A stretch of 38,315 nt of DNA, taken from a virus. The stretch's first letter is position 1. Every line of letters starts with the position of its first letter. Location: the IMG/VR virus record IMGVR_UViG_3300021197_001887, positions 1 to 38,315 of that record. One strand, 5' to 3'. Below are positions 31,327 to 38,315 of this stretch, in pieces. Both the position numbers and the translations under genes were made by a program. Under the pieces are notes generated by a model that was not told where the DNA came from, ran no database searches, and saw nothing but the letters and a program-made list of their open reading frames with translations.

Positions 31327-32208
31327 TTGCACCCCAGATACGAAAACGTAGTGATTGGAAGCTCCTTGGCCGCAGTACTGTTTGCGTTTGTGAAAGACTA
31401 TCCTCTTCTTTACACAAAGCCCGTAGCACCCTTCAGGTTTGATTTTTTAAGGCCTACCGAAAAATTAAGCTTCTTAAAAATACAGCCAGCGGAAGAGAAG
31501 CTGCGAACTTTTGAGGAACCCCTCAGCGTTGGTTTGCCTAAACAGATTTTGTGGGAAAGGCTATTATTTCTCATGGGTCTCCGCGGCCATGTTATATTAT
31601 CTGGCTTGGCGCACACCATCAGGTGTCACGAAGAGAGGATTGTGGCCAGCAATGAGTATTCAAAAATAGCAGAACTAGAATTTGAAGTGTGTCATTATTT
31701 TGGGGACAATGGTGCTACTGGTTTTGTTAACAAGAAAAGTGTTGCAGAACCAGTCTACATGTGTTATGATTGGATAGCTTTTCACAGAGGAGGAAAACAT
31801 GCTATTGACTATTTCAACACCGCAGACGATTTGGTTCACGAAGTTTGGTTTTACTCCTCTGATCGAATCGACGGCGCCACGGCCATCAAAGATGCGTGCG
31901 TGGTGTCGAAACTCACCCAAACTCAACTACTGGATTTTGATTATTCAGAAACCATGGCTCGCTTTAAACTCATACATGAGATGGAAAAGAGAGGTATGAA
32001 AGGATTATTTAATGGATATGGACCAAACGGAAAACCAAAATATTACAAATTTAGAACTTCTGGCATTGCTCGCACAAAGAGCGAGCTTGCGTGTGCCACC
32101 ACGCCACAAGCCAGCAATATTAAAATACCACAAAATAGCGAAGAAGACTTGCTTAAAGGTTTGCAACAGGCTTGTTTGGGATACGATAGATTTCTGAGGT
32201 GGCTATGA
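31327..32208 (+). CDS. Conserved unknown with Rossmann-like N-terminus
   Basis: The first 30 residues of this 293-residue protein ('YENVVIGSSLAAVLFAFVKDYPLLYT') have the strand-Gly loop-helix form of FAD or NAD-binding folds, but the GxGxxG loop is reduced to GSSLAA. The rest is rich in Phe, His and Lys and unrecognised; I cannot assign a reaction. The start is TTG 31327, following GGTAAGGA. The TGA stop overlaps ATG 32205 of the next gene, so the two are likely coupled. It could be a flavin-linked tailoring enzyme acting with the next protein. Confidence 0.5.
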   Translation: MHPRYENVVIGSSLAAVLFAFVKDYPLLYTKPVAPFRFDFLRPTEKLSFLKIQPAEEKLRTFEEPLSVGLPKQILWERLLFLMGLRGHVILSGLAHTIRCHEERIVASNEYSKIAELEFEVCHYFGDNGATGFVNKKSVAEPVYMCYDWIAFHRGGKHAIDYFNTADDLVHEVWFYSSDRIDGATAIKDACVVSKLTQTQLLDFDYSETMARFKLIHEMEKRGMKGLFNGYGPNGKPKYYKFRTSGIARTKSELACATTPQASNIKIPQNSEEDLLKGLQQACLGYDRFLRWL

Positions 32209-33080
32209 GCCGTACACACCTAGCAGGAATTATACCTATAGCTGGCATAGAAACCGATTATGATATCGACACACCTGAAATTTTAATACCACTAGAGCCA
32301 GCCTTTACGGCGATACAAAAATCAGTCTACGAATGTGCACTGGCGGGCTGTAATACTATTTGGATAGTGGCTAACCAAGATTTGGCTCCCATAGTACGCA
32401 AAAGGGTGGGCGAGTGGATATATGACCCAGTTTATTATGGGCGATTAAAATATGGCGAGGGTCAAGATCATCGACGAGAGATACCAATTTATTATGTACC
32501 AATTCATCCGAAAAATAGAGACCGACGCGATTCCTACGGCTGGTCGATCTTGAGCGGGGTATACTCTGCATGGCGCACCGCCAATCATCTATCTAAGTGG
32601 ATAGTTCCTGATAAATATTATGTTTCCTTCCCTATGGCTGCACATAATATTCACGCAGTAAGAGGGTGTCGCGAACAAATTTCTGATCCCTCGGTCAATT
32701 TCATGATGTCTTATAAAGGACAAACAGTTTTGGACGGAGTTCCACTTTCGTTTACAATGAGGGGACAAGATTATATCCGATGTCGGCAGTCAATAAACAA
32801 AAACACTACCAGAGAGTTTTATAATACCGAAGAAGGTGAAAAATACCCCACTCAAAAGCTCCCTTTATCGGAACGCTGGTCCGCTAGGTGGTTTGGGTTG
32901 CCAGAGATATTCGAGCCCCTTGCTGATCAGGAGGTTCATCTTTACGAGACACAATGGTTTTTTGACTTGACGACATGGCAGGGCTATAAGGATTTTATCG
33001 GCTCAGATAAAATAATAAAAAAACCAGCAAACAACTTGACTCGGCCCAGAGCACATGATATAATACCTTATAAAGCTTAA
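32205..33080 (+). CDS. Conserved phage protein with nucleotidyltransferase-like fold
   Basis: The start of this 291-residue protein, 'HLAGIIPIAGIETDYDIDTPEILIPLEPAFTAIQKSVYECALAGCNTIWIVANQDLAPIV', has the layout of sugar-nucleotide transferases (GT-A fold: Gly-loop, PL-P ending, helix, then IWIVAN strand). A later 'IPIYYVPIHPKNRDRRDSYGWSI' block is characteristic of a protein family I have seen in other marine myoviruses, annotated as hypothetical. The catalytic role is unproven. I prefer ATG 32205, whose ATGA overlaps the upstream stop and which has GAGGTG ahead of it, over GTG 32199. Its 3' end contains the promoter of the DnaE gene. Confidence 0.6.
   Translation: MSRTHLAGIIPIAGIETDYDIDTPEILIPLEPAFTAIQKSVYECALAGCNTIWIVANQDLAPIVRKRVGEWIYDPVYYGRLKYGEGQDHRREIPIYYVPIHPKNRDRRDSYGWSILSGVYSAWRTANHLSKWIVPDKYYVSFPMAAHNIHAVRGCREQISDPSVNFMMSYKGQTVLDGVPLSFTMRGQDYIRCRQSINKNTTREFYNTEEGEKYPTQKLPLSERWSARWFGLPEIFEPLADQEVHLYETQWFFDLTTWQGYKDFIGSDKIIKKPANNLTRPRAHDIIPYKA
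33036..33064 (+). promoter_or_regulatory. sigma70-type promoter for the DNA polymerase III unit
   Basis: TTGACT (33036-33041), 17 bases, then TATAAT (33059-33064), 32 bases before ATG 33096. It is embedded in the last codons of the preceding gene, which shows that it is compatible with a coding sequence. Confidence 0.85.
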
Positions 33081-33095
33081 AAGAGGAGGCACTTT

Positions 33096-36000
33096 ATGGA
33101 TCGTATTGATTCAAAGATTAAATTTGTGGGACTGCATGCACACAGCGTGGCAGGTTCTATTTTCGATGCAATTGGATACCCCCAGGCGCATATGGATTTT
33201 TGTTATGAGAACGGTGGAGACGCGTTGGCGCTAACCGATCATGGTAATATGAACGGCTTAGCTTATCAGGTTCTTCATGCTAAGAAGATGATGGAAGAAG
33301 GCAAGGACTTTAAGCCTATTTTTGGATGTGAGGCGTATTTCATTCCGTCTATCGACGAATGGCGAGAGGAATATACGAGGGCGATGGAAGATAAGAAGCG
33401 CGCCCGTTCTGCTAAGAAAGATAAGGCCTCTGGTGCTACTGTCGAAGATGAGAACGACAGTAAGAAGACGCAAGACATTTTACGTCGGCGCCGCCATATG
33501 GTACTTCTAGTTCAAAACCAGACTGGTTTAAACAATCTATTTAAACTGGTCTCAGAGAGCTACCAGCCGGAGAATTTCTATAGGTATCCTCGTATAGACT
33601 ATAAACTTTTAAAGAAGTACAACGAGGGTATTATCGCCGCTAGCGCGTGTCTTGGTGGTGTCTATGCGGGAAACTACTGGGAGAACCGAGAAGAGGGTGA
33701 AGAAGCTGTGTTGGAAGCAATGAGAGAATCTACTCGGCAAATGGTCGATATCTTTGGAGATCGCTGGTATGCAGAGATTCAGTGGAACAACATTAAAGAG
33801 CAGCATGAGCTAAACAAATATGTGATTCAGGTAGCTGAAGAGATGGATGTTGAACTGATCACAACCGCTGATAGTCACTACCCAAACCCTGATGCTTGGA
33901 AGGACAGGGAGCTTTACAAGCGCCTTGGGTGGCTTGGCAAGGGCCGGCCTTCATGGGCAGACGAAGAGTCGCAATTGCCTGAAGGCGTTGAGGAAATTGG
34001 CTATGAGTTGTATCCCAAGAATGGTGACCAGATGTGGGAGAGTTATAAACAATATTCTAAAGAGCAAGGGTATGAATACGATGATAAGCTGATTATGCGC
34101 AGCATTGAACAGACACATAAGATCGCCTTTGAAAGAATTGAATCGTTCTTGCCAGATAATACAGTCCGCCTTCCCGAGTTCGTTGTACCTGCTGGCTTCA
34201 CCGCAACACAAGCGCTTGTTAATTATGCTCTTGAGGGTCTAAAGGACAAAGGGTTGCATAAAAATAAGGAATACACCGATCGCTTGCGTCACGAACTTAA
34301 CGTTATTGATGATCGCGGCTTCTCAAAGTACTTCCTTACAATGAAGTCTATCGTCGATGTAGCAACGGGCATGATGCTGACTGGTCCTGGACGTGGTTCT
34401 GCGGCAGGATCACTAGTAGCATATGCGTTAAACATTACCCAGGTTGATCCAATCAAGTATGATCTTCTGTTCTCGCGGTTCCTTCGCTCCGATGCCAAGG
34501 ACTATCCAGATATCGATTACGATGTATCTGACAGCATGGCACTGAAGGAGAAACTGGTCGAGATGTGGGGCGAGGACTGTGTTGCCCCAATCTCTAACTG
34601 GAATACACTACAACTTAAGTCTCTGATTAAGGACATCTCTAAGTTATACAACATTCCTTTCACTGAAGTAAACACAGTTACCTCTATCATGATCCGTGAA
34701 GCCACACCGGAAGCCAAGCGCAAGCACGGCATCAAGGCCGGTGTATATGCGCCAACTTGGGAAGAAGTAATGGAGTTTTCTCCATCGCTGCAGGCATATC
34801 TCAATAGGTATCCGGAAGTTAAAACACATGTTGAGGGTCTTGTCGGCCAAGTCCGCTCTTGCTCTCGGCATGCCGGCGGTGTGGTTATTGCAGAAAACCT
34901 AGACCAAAGCATGCCCTTGATTAATTCAGGCGGTGTGCGTCAGGCACCATGGGCAGAGGGCCAGAACGTACGGCACCTTGAGCCGATGGGTTTCATTAAG
35001 TTCGATTTGCTTGGACTGTCTACTCTTAAGATGATGGAGGGTTGCATCGAGCATATCCTACGCCGTCATCACGGTGTGGAGAACCCAACCTTTGCACAAG
35101 TAAGAGAGTATTATGATACAAAACTCCACCCAGACATCCTCAACATGAATGACGCAGCCATTTATGAGAATATTTTTCACAAAGGAAAGTGGGCTGGCGT
35201 ATTCCAGTTCACAGAGCACGGAGCCCAACAGTTCTGCGTGAGAGCGAAACCTAACAATATCATTGATGTTTCAGCTATCACTTCTATCTTTCGTCCCGGC
35301 CCGCTATCGGCTGGAGTAGATGCAGACTATGTGGAAGCGAAAGGGCACCCACAGCGCATTAGCTATCTATCAGAAGAGGCGCGAGAACTCACCGAGGAGA
35401 CTTACGGATTCTTGATCTTTCAGGAGCAGATTGCTCTACTGGCTCACAAGCTCGGCGGTCTGACACTGGATGAGGGCAATATGCTTCGCAAGGTGTTGAC
35501 CAAGAAAGGTACAGGTAAGGGTTCGGTTAAAGGCAAGTTGCATGATAAATTTATTAAAGGCTGCGTAGCAAAGAATATCAACAAAGATGAAGCACAAGCT
35601 CTATGGGACAAGTTTGAATATTTCTCTGGGTATGGTTTTAATAAATCGCATGCCGTGAGTTACTCGATTATCTCTTATCAGTGTGCATGGTTGTGGAACT
35701 ATTACCCAGCAGAATGGATGGCTGCATTCTTGGATAAGGAGCCAGAGACACGTAAGGAAAAAGCGATTAACATTGCTAAGCAGTACGGATTTGATATTGC
35801 CCCACTTGATGTCAATAAGTCAGGCACAGTGTGGGAAATCTCACAAGATGCCAAGACACTTATTCAGCCCCTGACCTCCATTAAGGGCTTGGGTATGGCA
35901 GCGATTGATCAGATTCTAGCTAATCGACCAATCGACACAGCGGAAGATCTACTGTTCAACGAGAATATCACTTACTCAAAGTTAAACAAAAAGTCTCTTG

Positions 36001-36527
36001 ACGCTTTGTGTCGGGGTGGAGCGCTCGATAATATTGTTGACGACCGATTTAGTGGTCGCAAGCATTTCTGGTCAGCATGTATTGTGGATCGACCCAAGAA
36101 CCTTAAGAAGTTAGCTGAGAACATGGAGCTTTATCGACCTGAAGGGGACTTTAGTGAAATGGATATTATTCAGTTCAAGTCAGACCTCACGGGAGTGTTC
36201 CCAATGAACTTGGTTATCAGCCTAGAAACAATACAAAAGCTACAGGATAAGTTTATTCCGCCAATCTCGGAATTTGATCAGGAACTACAAGTTTGTTGGT
36301 TTATCCCGCGCAAGATTGTGCCGAGAAAAACAAAGAAAGGCAAAGATTATTGGATTGTAGAGGTAATTGACTCCAATAACGAACTAACTAGAATTAGGTG
36401 CTGGGGCATCAAGCCGGAGAAAGACCGGGTACACCTCAACCGACCTTATATGGCTAGATTGAACTACGATGAAAACTGGGGATTCTCGACATATGCGGTC
36501 GGCAAGACATTTAGATTACTAGGATAA
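33096..36527 (+). CDS. dnaE: DNA polymerase III alpha subunit (DnaE-type, family C)
   Basis: This 1,143-residue protein is the replicative polymerase of bacterial type. The PHP domain starts with 'FVGLHAHSVAGS' (H14, H16) and includes 'LTDHGNMNG' (D48, H49). The catalytic palm carries GPGRGSAAGS and the Asp pair D474/D476 in 'YPDIDYDVSD' with D637 in 'FIKFDLLGLSTLK', corresponding to D401/D403/D555 of E. coli alpha. The fingers contain 'FRPGPLSAGV', and the C-terminus has an OB-fold-like region. It is close in length to E. coli alpha (1,160). Phages of T4 type normally carry family B gp43, so this is a replacement or a different lineage. Its clamp and loader are not in this window. AGAGGAGG precedes the ATG. 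Confidence 0.95.
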   Translation: MDRIDSKIKFVGLHAHSVAGSIFDAIGYPQAHMDFCYENGGDALALTDHGNMNGLAYQVLHAKKMMEEGKDFKPIFGCEAYFIPSIDEWREEYTRAMEDKKRARSAKKDKASGATVEDENDSKKTQDILRRRRHMVLLVQNQTGLNNLFKLVSESYQPENFYRYPRIDYKLLKKYNEGIIAASACLGGVYAGNYWENREEGEEAVLEAMRESTRQMVDIFGDRWYAEIQWNNIKEQHELNKYVIQVAEEMDVELITTADSHYPNPDAWKDRELYKRLGWLGKGRPSWADEESQLPEGVEEIGYELYPKNGDQMWESYKQYSKEQGYEYDDKLIMRSIEQTHKIAFERIESFLPDNTVRLPEFVVPAGFTATQALVNYALEGLKDKGLHKNKEYTDRLRHELNVIDDRGFSKYFLTMKSIVDVATGMMLTGPGRGSAAGSLVAYALNITQVDPIKYDLLFSRFLRSDAKDYPDIDYDVSDSMALKEKLVEMWGEDCVAPISNWNTLQLKSLIKDISKLYNIPFTEVNTVTSIMIREATPEAKRKHGIKAGVYAPTWEEVMEFSPSLQAYLNRYPEVKTHVEGLVGQVRSCSRHAGGVVIAENLDQSMPLINSGGVRQAPWAEGQNVRHLEPMGFIKFDLLGLSTLKMMEGCIEHILRRHHGVENPTFAQVREYYDTKLHPDILNMNDAAIYENIFHKGKWAGVFQFTEHGAQQFCVRAKPNNIIDVSAITSIFRPGPLSAGVDADYVEAKGHPQRISYLSEEARELTEETYGFLIFQEQIALLAHKLGGLTLDEGNMLRKVLTKKGTGKGSVKGKLHDKFIKGCVAKNINKDEAQALWDKFEYFSGYGFNKSHAVSYSIISYQCAWLWNYYPAEWMAAFLDKEPETRKEKAINIAKQYGFDIAPLDVNKSGTVWEISQDAKTLIQPLTSIKGLGMAAIDQILANRPIDTAEDLLFNENITYSKLNKKSLDALCRGGALDNIVDDRFSGRKHFWSACIVDRPKNLKKLAENMELYRPEGDFSEMDIIQFKSDLTGVFPMNLVISLETIQKLQDKFIPPISEFDQELQVCWFIPRKIVPRKTKKGKDYWIVEVIDSNNELTRIRCWGIKPEKDRVHLNRPYMARLNYDENWGFSTYAVGKTFRLLG

Positions 36528-36537
36528 ACCACAAACA

Positions 36538-37143
36538 ATGCATATACTTAAGACGTTCAGCCCGCTGCTAAAAGAGGCTAAATTGATCGACGACCTGCCA
36601 GTCGTCTTGCGAGTTAGAAAATTTGACGAGGCAACCGCCAAGGAATTTTCGTCATATGTATCAAAAGCTCAAAATACCGGACAACCAATATTGCCGGTCA
36701 TAATCGACAGCTATGGCGGACAAGTCTATAGCCTCATGTCTATGATCTCAGACATTAAAAATAGCCGTATCCCTGTCGCTACCATTGTTCAAGGCAAGGC
36801 TATGTCTTGTGGCGCCATCCTGTTTAGTTTTGGCGCAGAAGGGATGCGATATATGGATCCGGATGCAACAGTTATGATCCATGACGTTAGCTCAATGGCT
36901 TGGGGTAAAGTGGAAGATATAAAAGTAAGTGCCGAAGAGACTGATCGCCTCAATCAAAAGATCTATACAATGATGGCAGAGAATTGCGGTCACCATAAGG
37001 AATATTTTCTTGACATCGTGCATGATAAGGGTCACGCTGATTGGTTTTTGGAAGCTGATGAATGCAAAAAGCACAATCTTGCTAACCATATACGAATACC
37101 TGAATTAAAAATAGAAACAAAGGTTAAGTTCGACTTTAAATAA
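36538..37143 (+). CDS. ClpP-like serine protease subunit
   Basis: This 201-residue protein has the ClpP fold and triad: S90 in 'GKAMSCGA', H115 in 'MIHDVS' and D163 in 'VHDKGHADWF', with 'VIIDSYGGQVYSLMSM' as the conserved strand-helix. Spacing between His and Asp (48) fits E. coli ClpP (49). It may assemble with a host Clp ATPase, or act alone; phage copies often process capsid proteins, but here it lies in the replication region, so proteostasis is also possible. It follows dnaE after 10 bases without a clear Shine-Dalgarno. Confidence 0.88.
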   Translation: MHILKTFSPLLKEAKLIDDLPVVLRVRKFDEATAKEFSSYVSKAQNTGQPILPVIIDSYGGQVYSLMSMISDIKNSRIPVATIVQGKAMSCGAILFSFGAEGMRYMDPDATVMIHDVSSMAWGKVEDIKVSAEETDRLNQKIYTMMAENCGHHKEYFLDIVHDKGHADWFLEADECKKHNLANHIRIPELKIETKVKFDFK

Positions 37144-37156
37144 AACTAATTAAAGC

Positions 37157-37870
37157 ATGTCCATAACTCGCAAACTCAAATGGAAGCGCAACGTCGAGCA
37201 TCTTAAGTTTATGTATTACGAGTTAGAATCATTACGAGAACTCACCAATTCAGCCGCCCCCGAGTTCCAAGAATACTATGAAACCTTCTGTGCCAATAAT
37301 AATGTTGATCGCCAAGGGTTGAATGAAGAACACCAGGACCGAGTAAGTGAGTTATATGGTACCGGAGAAGAAGACCCACCCAGCACAAACGAGGATGAAC
37401 CCGACATAGATTGCGCGCACCATGCGCCCATAGTTTTGCATACCAACCCCTCCAAGGTTACAAGCGTTCCAGAAACAGTTGAGGATAGGGAGATGCACGA
37501 AGCGTTCTCCAAGCTCTTCAAAAGTATCGCCCTCATTCTCCATCCGGATCGCGTGGATAAAAACTTACCCGACCATATCCAAAAAGATATGATAAGTAGG
37601 TTCCAATTGGCCAACAAGGCAATGGATGAGAAAAAGTATTTTATTTTGTTGGATATTTGTTTTGATTATGATATCAAACCACCGCGCAACCAAGCTCAAC
37701 AATTGAAGTGGATGAAGAGAGAGATGGAAAACATGAAACAGCAAATCAGCAAGATAAAGAGCACTTATAGTTATAAATTTGCAGAGTCGGATACTGACAC
37801 TGAGCGAGATACACTGATAGAACAGTTTTTATATCAATTATTTCGGTTTAAAATGCCAGAAAAGAGTTGA
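37157..37870 (+). CDS. J-domain (DnaJ-like) protein
   Basis: A J-domain lies at about residues 113-170 of this 237-residue protein. The HPD tripeptide is H129-P130-D131 in 'SIALILHPDRVDKN', followed by helix III 'FQLANKAMDEKKYFILLDICFDYDI' and preceded by a helix II basic face (KLFKSIAL). The N-terminal region is charged and the C-terminal part is helical (MKREMENMKQQISKIKS). J-domain proteins recruit DnaK/Hsp70 to substrates, so this could redirect host chaperones to replication complexes or folding. It follows the ClpP-like gene by 13 bases, and its own stop overlaps the promoter at 37867. Confidence 0.75.
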   Translation: MSITRKLKWKRNVEHLKFMYYELESLRELTNSAAPEFQEYYETFCANNNVDRQGLNEEHQDRVSELYGTGEEDPPSTNEDEPDIDCAHHAPIVLHTNPSKVTSVPETVEDREMHEAFSKLFKSIALILHPDRVDKNLPDHIQKDMISRFQLANKAMDEKKYFILLDICFDYDIKPPRNQAQQLKWMKREMENMKQQISKIKSTYSYKFAESDTDTERDTLIEQFLYQLFRFKMPEKS

Positions 37871-37895
37871 CAGCACGTCCTCAAGATGGTATATT
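37867..37895 (+). promoter_or_regulatory. sigma70-type promoter upstream of the dUTPase unit
   Basis: TTGACA (37867-37872), 17 bases, then TATATT (37890-37895), 25 bases before ATG 37920. AAAGGAGG at 37907-37914 is a strong Shine-Dalgarno. Confidence 0.82.
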
Positions 37896-37919
37896 AATAG
37901 AGTAATAAAGGAGGCTATA

Positions 37920-38174
37920 ATGGCTACAACAAATGAAGAGCGCAAGCGCTATGTCAAGGAGTATATCCGCTCACTGGCAGCAATCGAAGAGGCAATGGAG
38001 CCGTACAAGGATCAAAAGCGAGATCTGCGAACCGAGTTTAAAGAAAACAACTGGCTTAGCACTGATGAAATTAGTGCAGCAGTGAAAGCTTATCGGTTAT
38101 TTAAAGGAAAAGTAAACATTGATGAAGTGGTAGAAAACTTTAATATGTTTAATGGAGGCGAAAATGATTCTTGA
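37920..38174 (+). CDS. Small helical protein
   Basis: This 84-residue protein is a charged helix pair: 'ERKRYVKEYIRSLAAIEEAMEPYKDQKRDLRTEFKENNWLSTDEISAAVKAYRLF'. It recalls short GapR/DUF2312-type DNA-binding proteins in layout, but I cannot confirm this. Its last 11 bases overlap the dUTPase start, and it has its own strong promoter and Shine-Dalgarno, so it is probably highly expressed. Confidence 0.65.
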   Translation: MATTNEERKRYVKEYIRSLAAIEEAMEPYKDQKRDLRTEFKENNWLSTDEISAAVKAYRLFKGKVNIDEVVENFNMFNGGENDS

Positions 38175-38315
38175 ATATGCACTCACACGACCGAATGCCC
38201 ATGACCCAGAACGCGCAAATCCCTCAGACGCAGGCCTGGATGTATTTTATTCACCAGATGCAGATAATCAATCTATTGCGATTGATCCCGGAGGTAGTAA
38301 AGTAATCCCAACTGG
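38164..38315 (+). CDS. dut: dUTP pyrophosphatase, N-terminal part (runs off the window)
   Basis: Only the first 50 codons are present. The start 'MILEYALTRPNAHDPERANPSDAGLDV' has the trimeric dUTPase motif 1 (PSDAGLDV), and 'IAIDPGGSKVIPT' matches the strand after it. It hydrolyses dUTP to dUMP and PPi, protecting phage DNA from uracil and feeding dTMP synthesis. ATG 38164 follows GGAGGCGA and overlaps the upstream gene by 11 bases. Confidence 0.82.
   Translation, partial: MILEYALTRPNAHDPERANPSDAGLDVFYSPDADNQSIAIDPGGSKVIPT

Noticed and set aside
37010-37040. TTGACA inside the ClpP-like gene
   Set aside because: No -10-like hexamer occurs at 16-18 bases.
1-38315. tRNA genes
   Set aside because: Scanning for T-arm-like GGTTCAAA/GGTTCGA blocks found only one, inside the sheath coding sequence without cloverleaf partners.

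Overview
The window is a 38.3-kb stretch of a tailed double-stranded DNA phage with a contractile tail (T4-like myovirus architecture). Every gene I can support lies on the + strand and genes are tightly packed, often with ATGA or TAATG overlaps. No gene-free stretch exceeds 300 bases, and I saw no tRNA, integrase, IS element or CRISPR array. The set of T4-type tail proteins with a bacterial-type DNA polymerase III alpha subunit, a B12-dependent ribonucleotide reductase and a GroES-like co-chaperonin points to a large lytic phage of a Gram-negative, probably aquatic, host. The consensus TTGACA/TATAAT promoters argue for a host with a proteobacterial-type primary sigma factor. The short lipoproteins (a GDKDEDTAGDTA tail; LLAC-GSPEPP) look like those of Myxococcota and related deltaproteobacterial lineages, but that host guess is weak.

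Layout. (1) 1-16733, virion morphogenesis: the end of a Lys/Thr-rich protein, neck proteins (gp13-, gp14- and gp15-like), an unusually long tail sheath (gp18-like), tail tube (gp19-like), a gp26-like zinc-ribbon baseplate/chaperone protein with a small downstream ORF reachable by frameshift, the tape measure, a tube-cap/initiator-like protein, a gp53-like LysM baseplate protein, and a giant baseplate ORF split by one in-frame TAG. Three structural genes are preceded by a shared motif (ACTATWTAAWGT), a candidate late promoter. (2) 16736-19996: a conserved unknown, a compact family A DNA polymerase and a protein resembling a divergent tubulin/FtsZ. (3) 20056-24630: a gp32-like ssDNA-binding protein, a membrane protein, a 36-residue lipoprotein, a ParB-like protein, an Hc1 histone-like protein, UvsX/RecA, a predicted monohaem cytochrome c lipoprotein and a small coiled-coil protein. 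Four related terminator-like hairpins punctuate this block. (4) 24698-30344: UV-damage endonuclease, FEN/RNase H-type nuclease, DnaB/gp41-like helicase, class II ribonucleotide reductase and GroES-like protein. (5) 30362-38315: amidase endolysin, two conserved unknowns (Rossmann-like; nucleotidyltransferase-like), DnaE polymerase, ClpP-like protease, J-domain protein, a small helical protein and the start of a dUTPase.

Working together, regions 3-5 supply replication, recombination, repair, dNTP production and protein quality control, driven by at least six strong sigma70-type promoters. Region 1 has none of these and appears to rely on the separate motif, which suggests an early/late transcription switch. 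Points most worth following up are the cytochrome c lipoprotein, the TAG-interrupted baseplate gene, the T7 slippery site between the gp26-like gene and its neighbour, the two DNA polymerases of different families, the tubulin-like protein, and the repeated hairpins.
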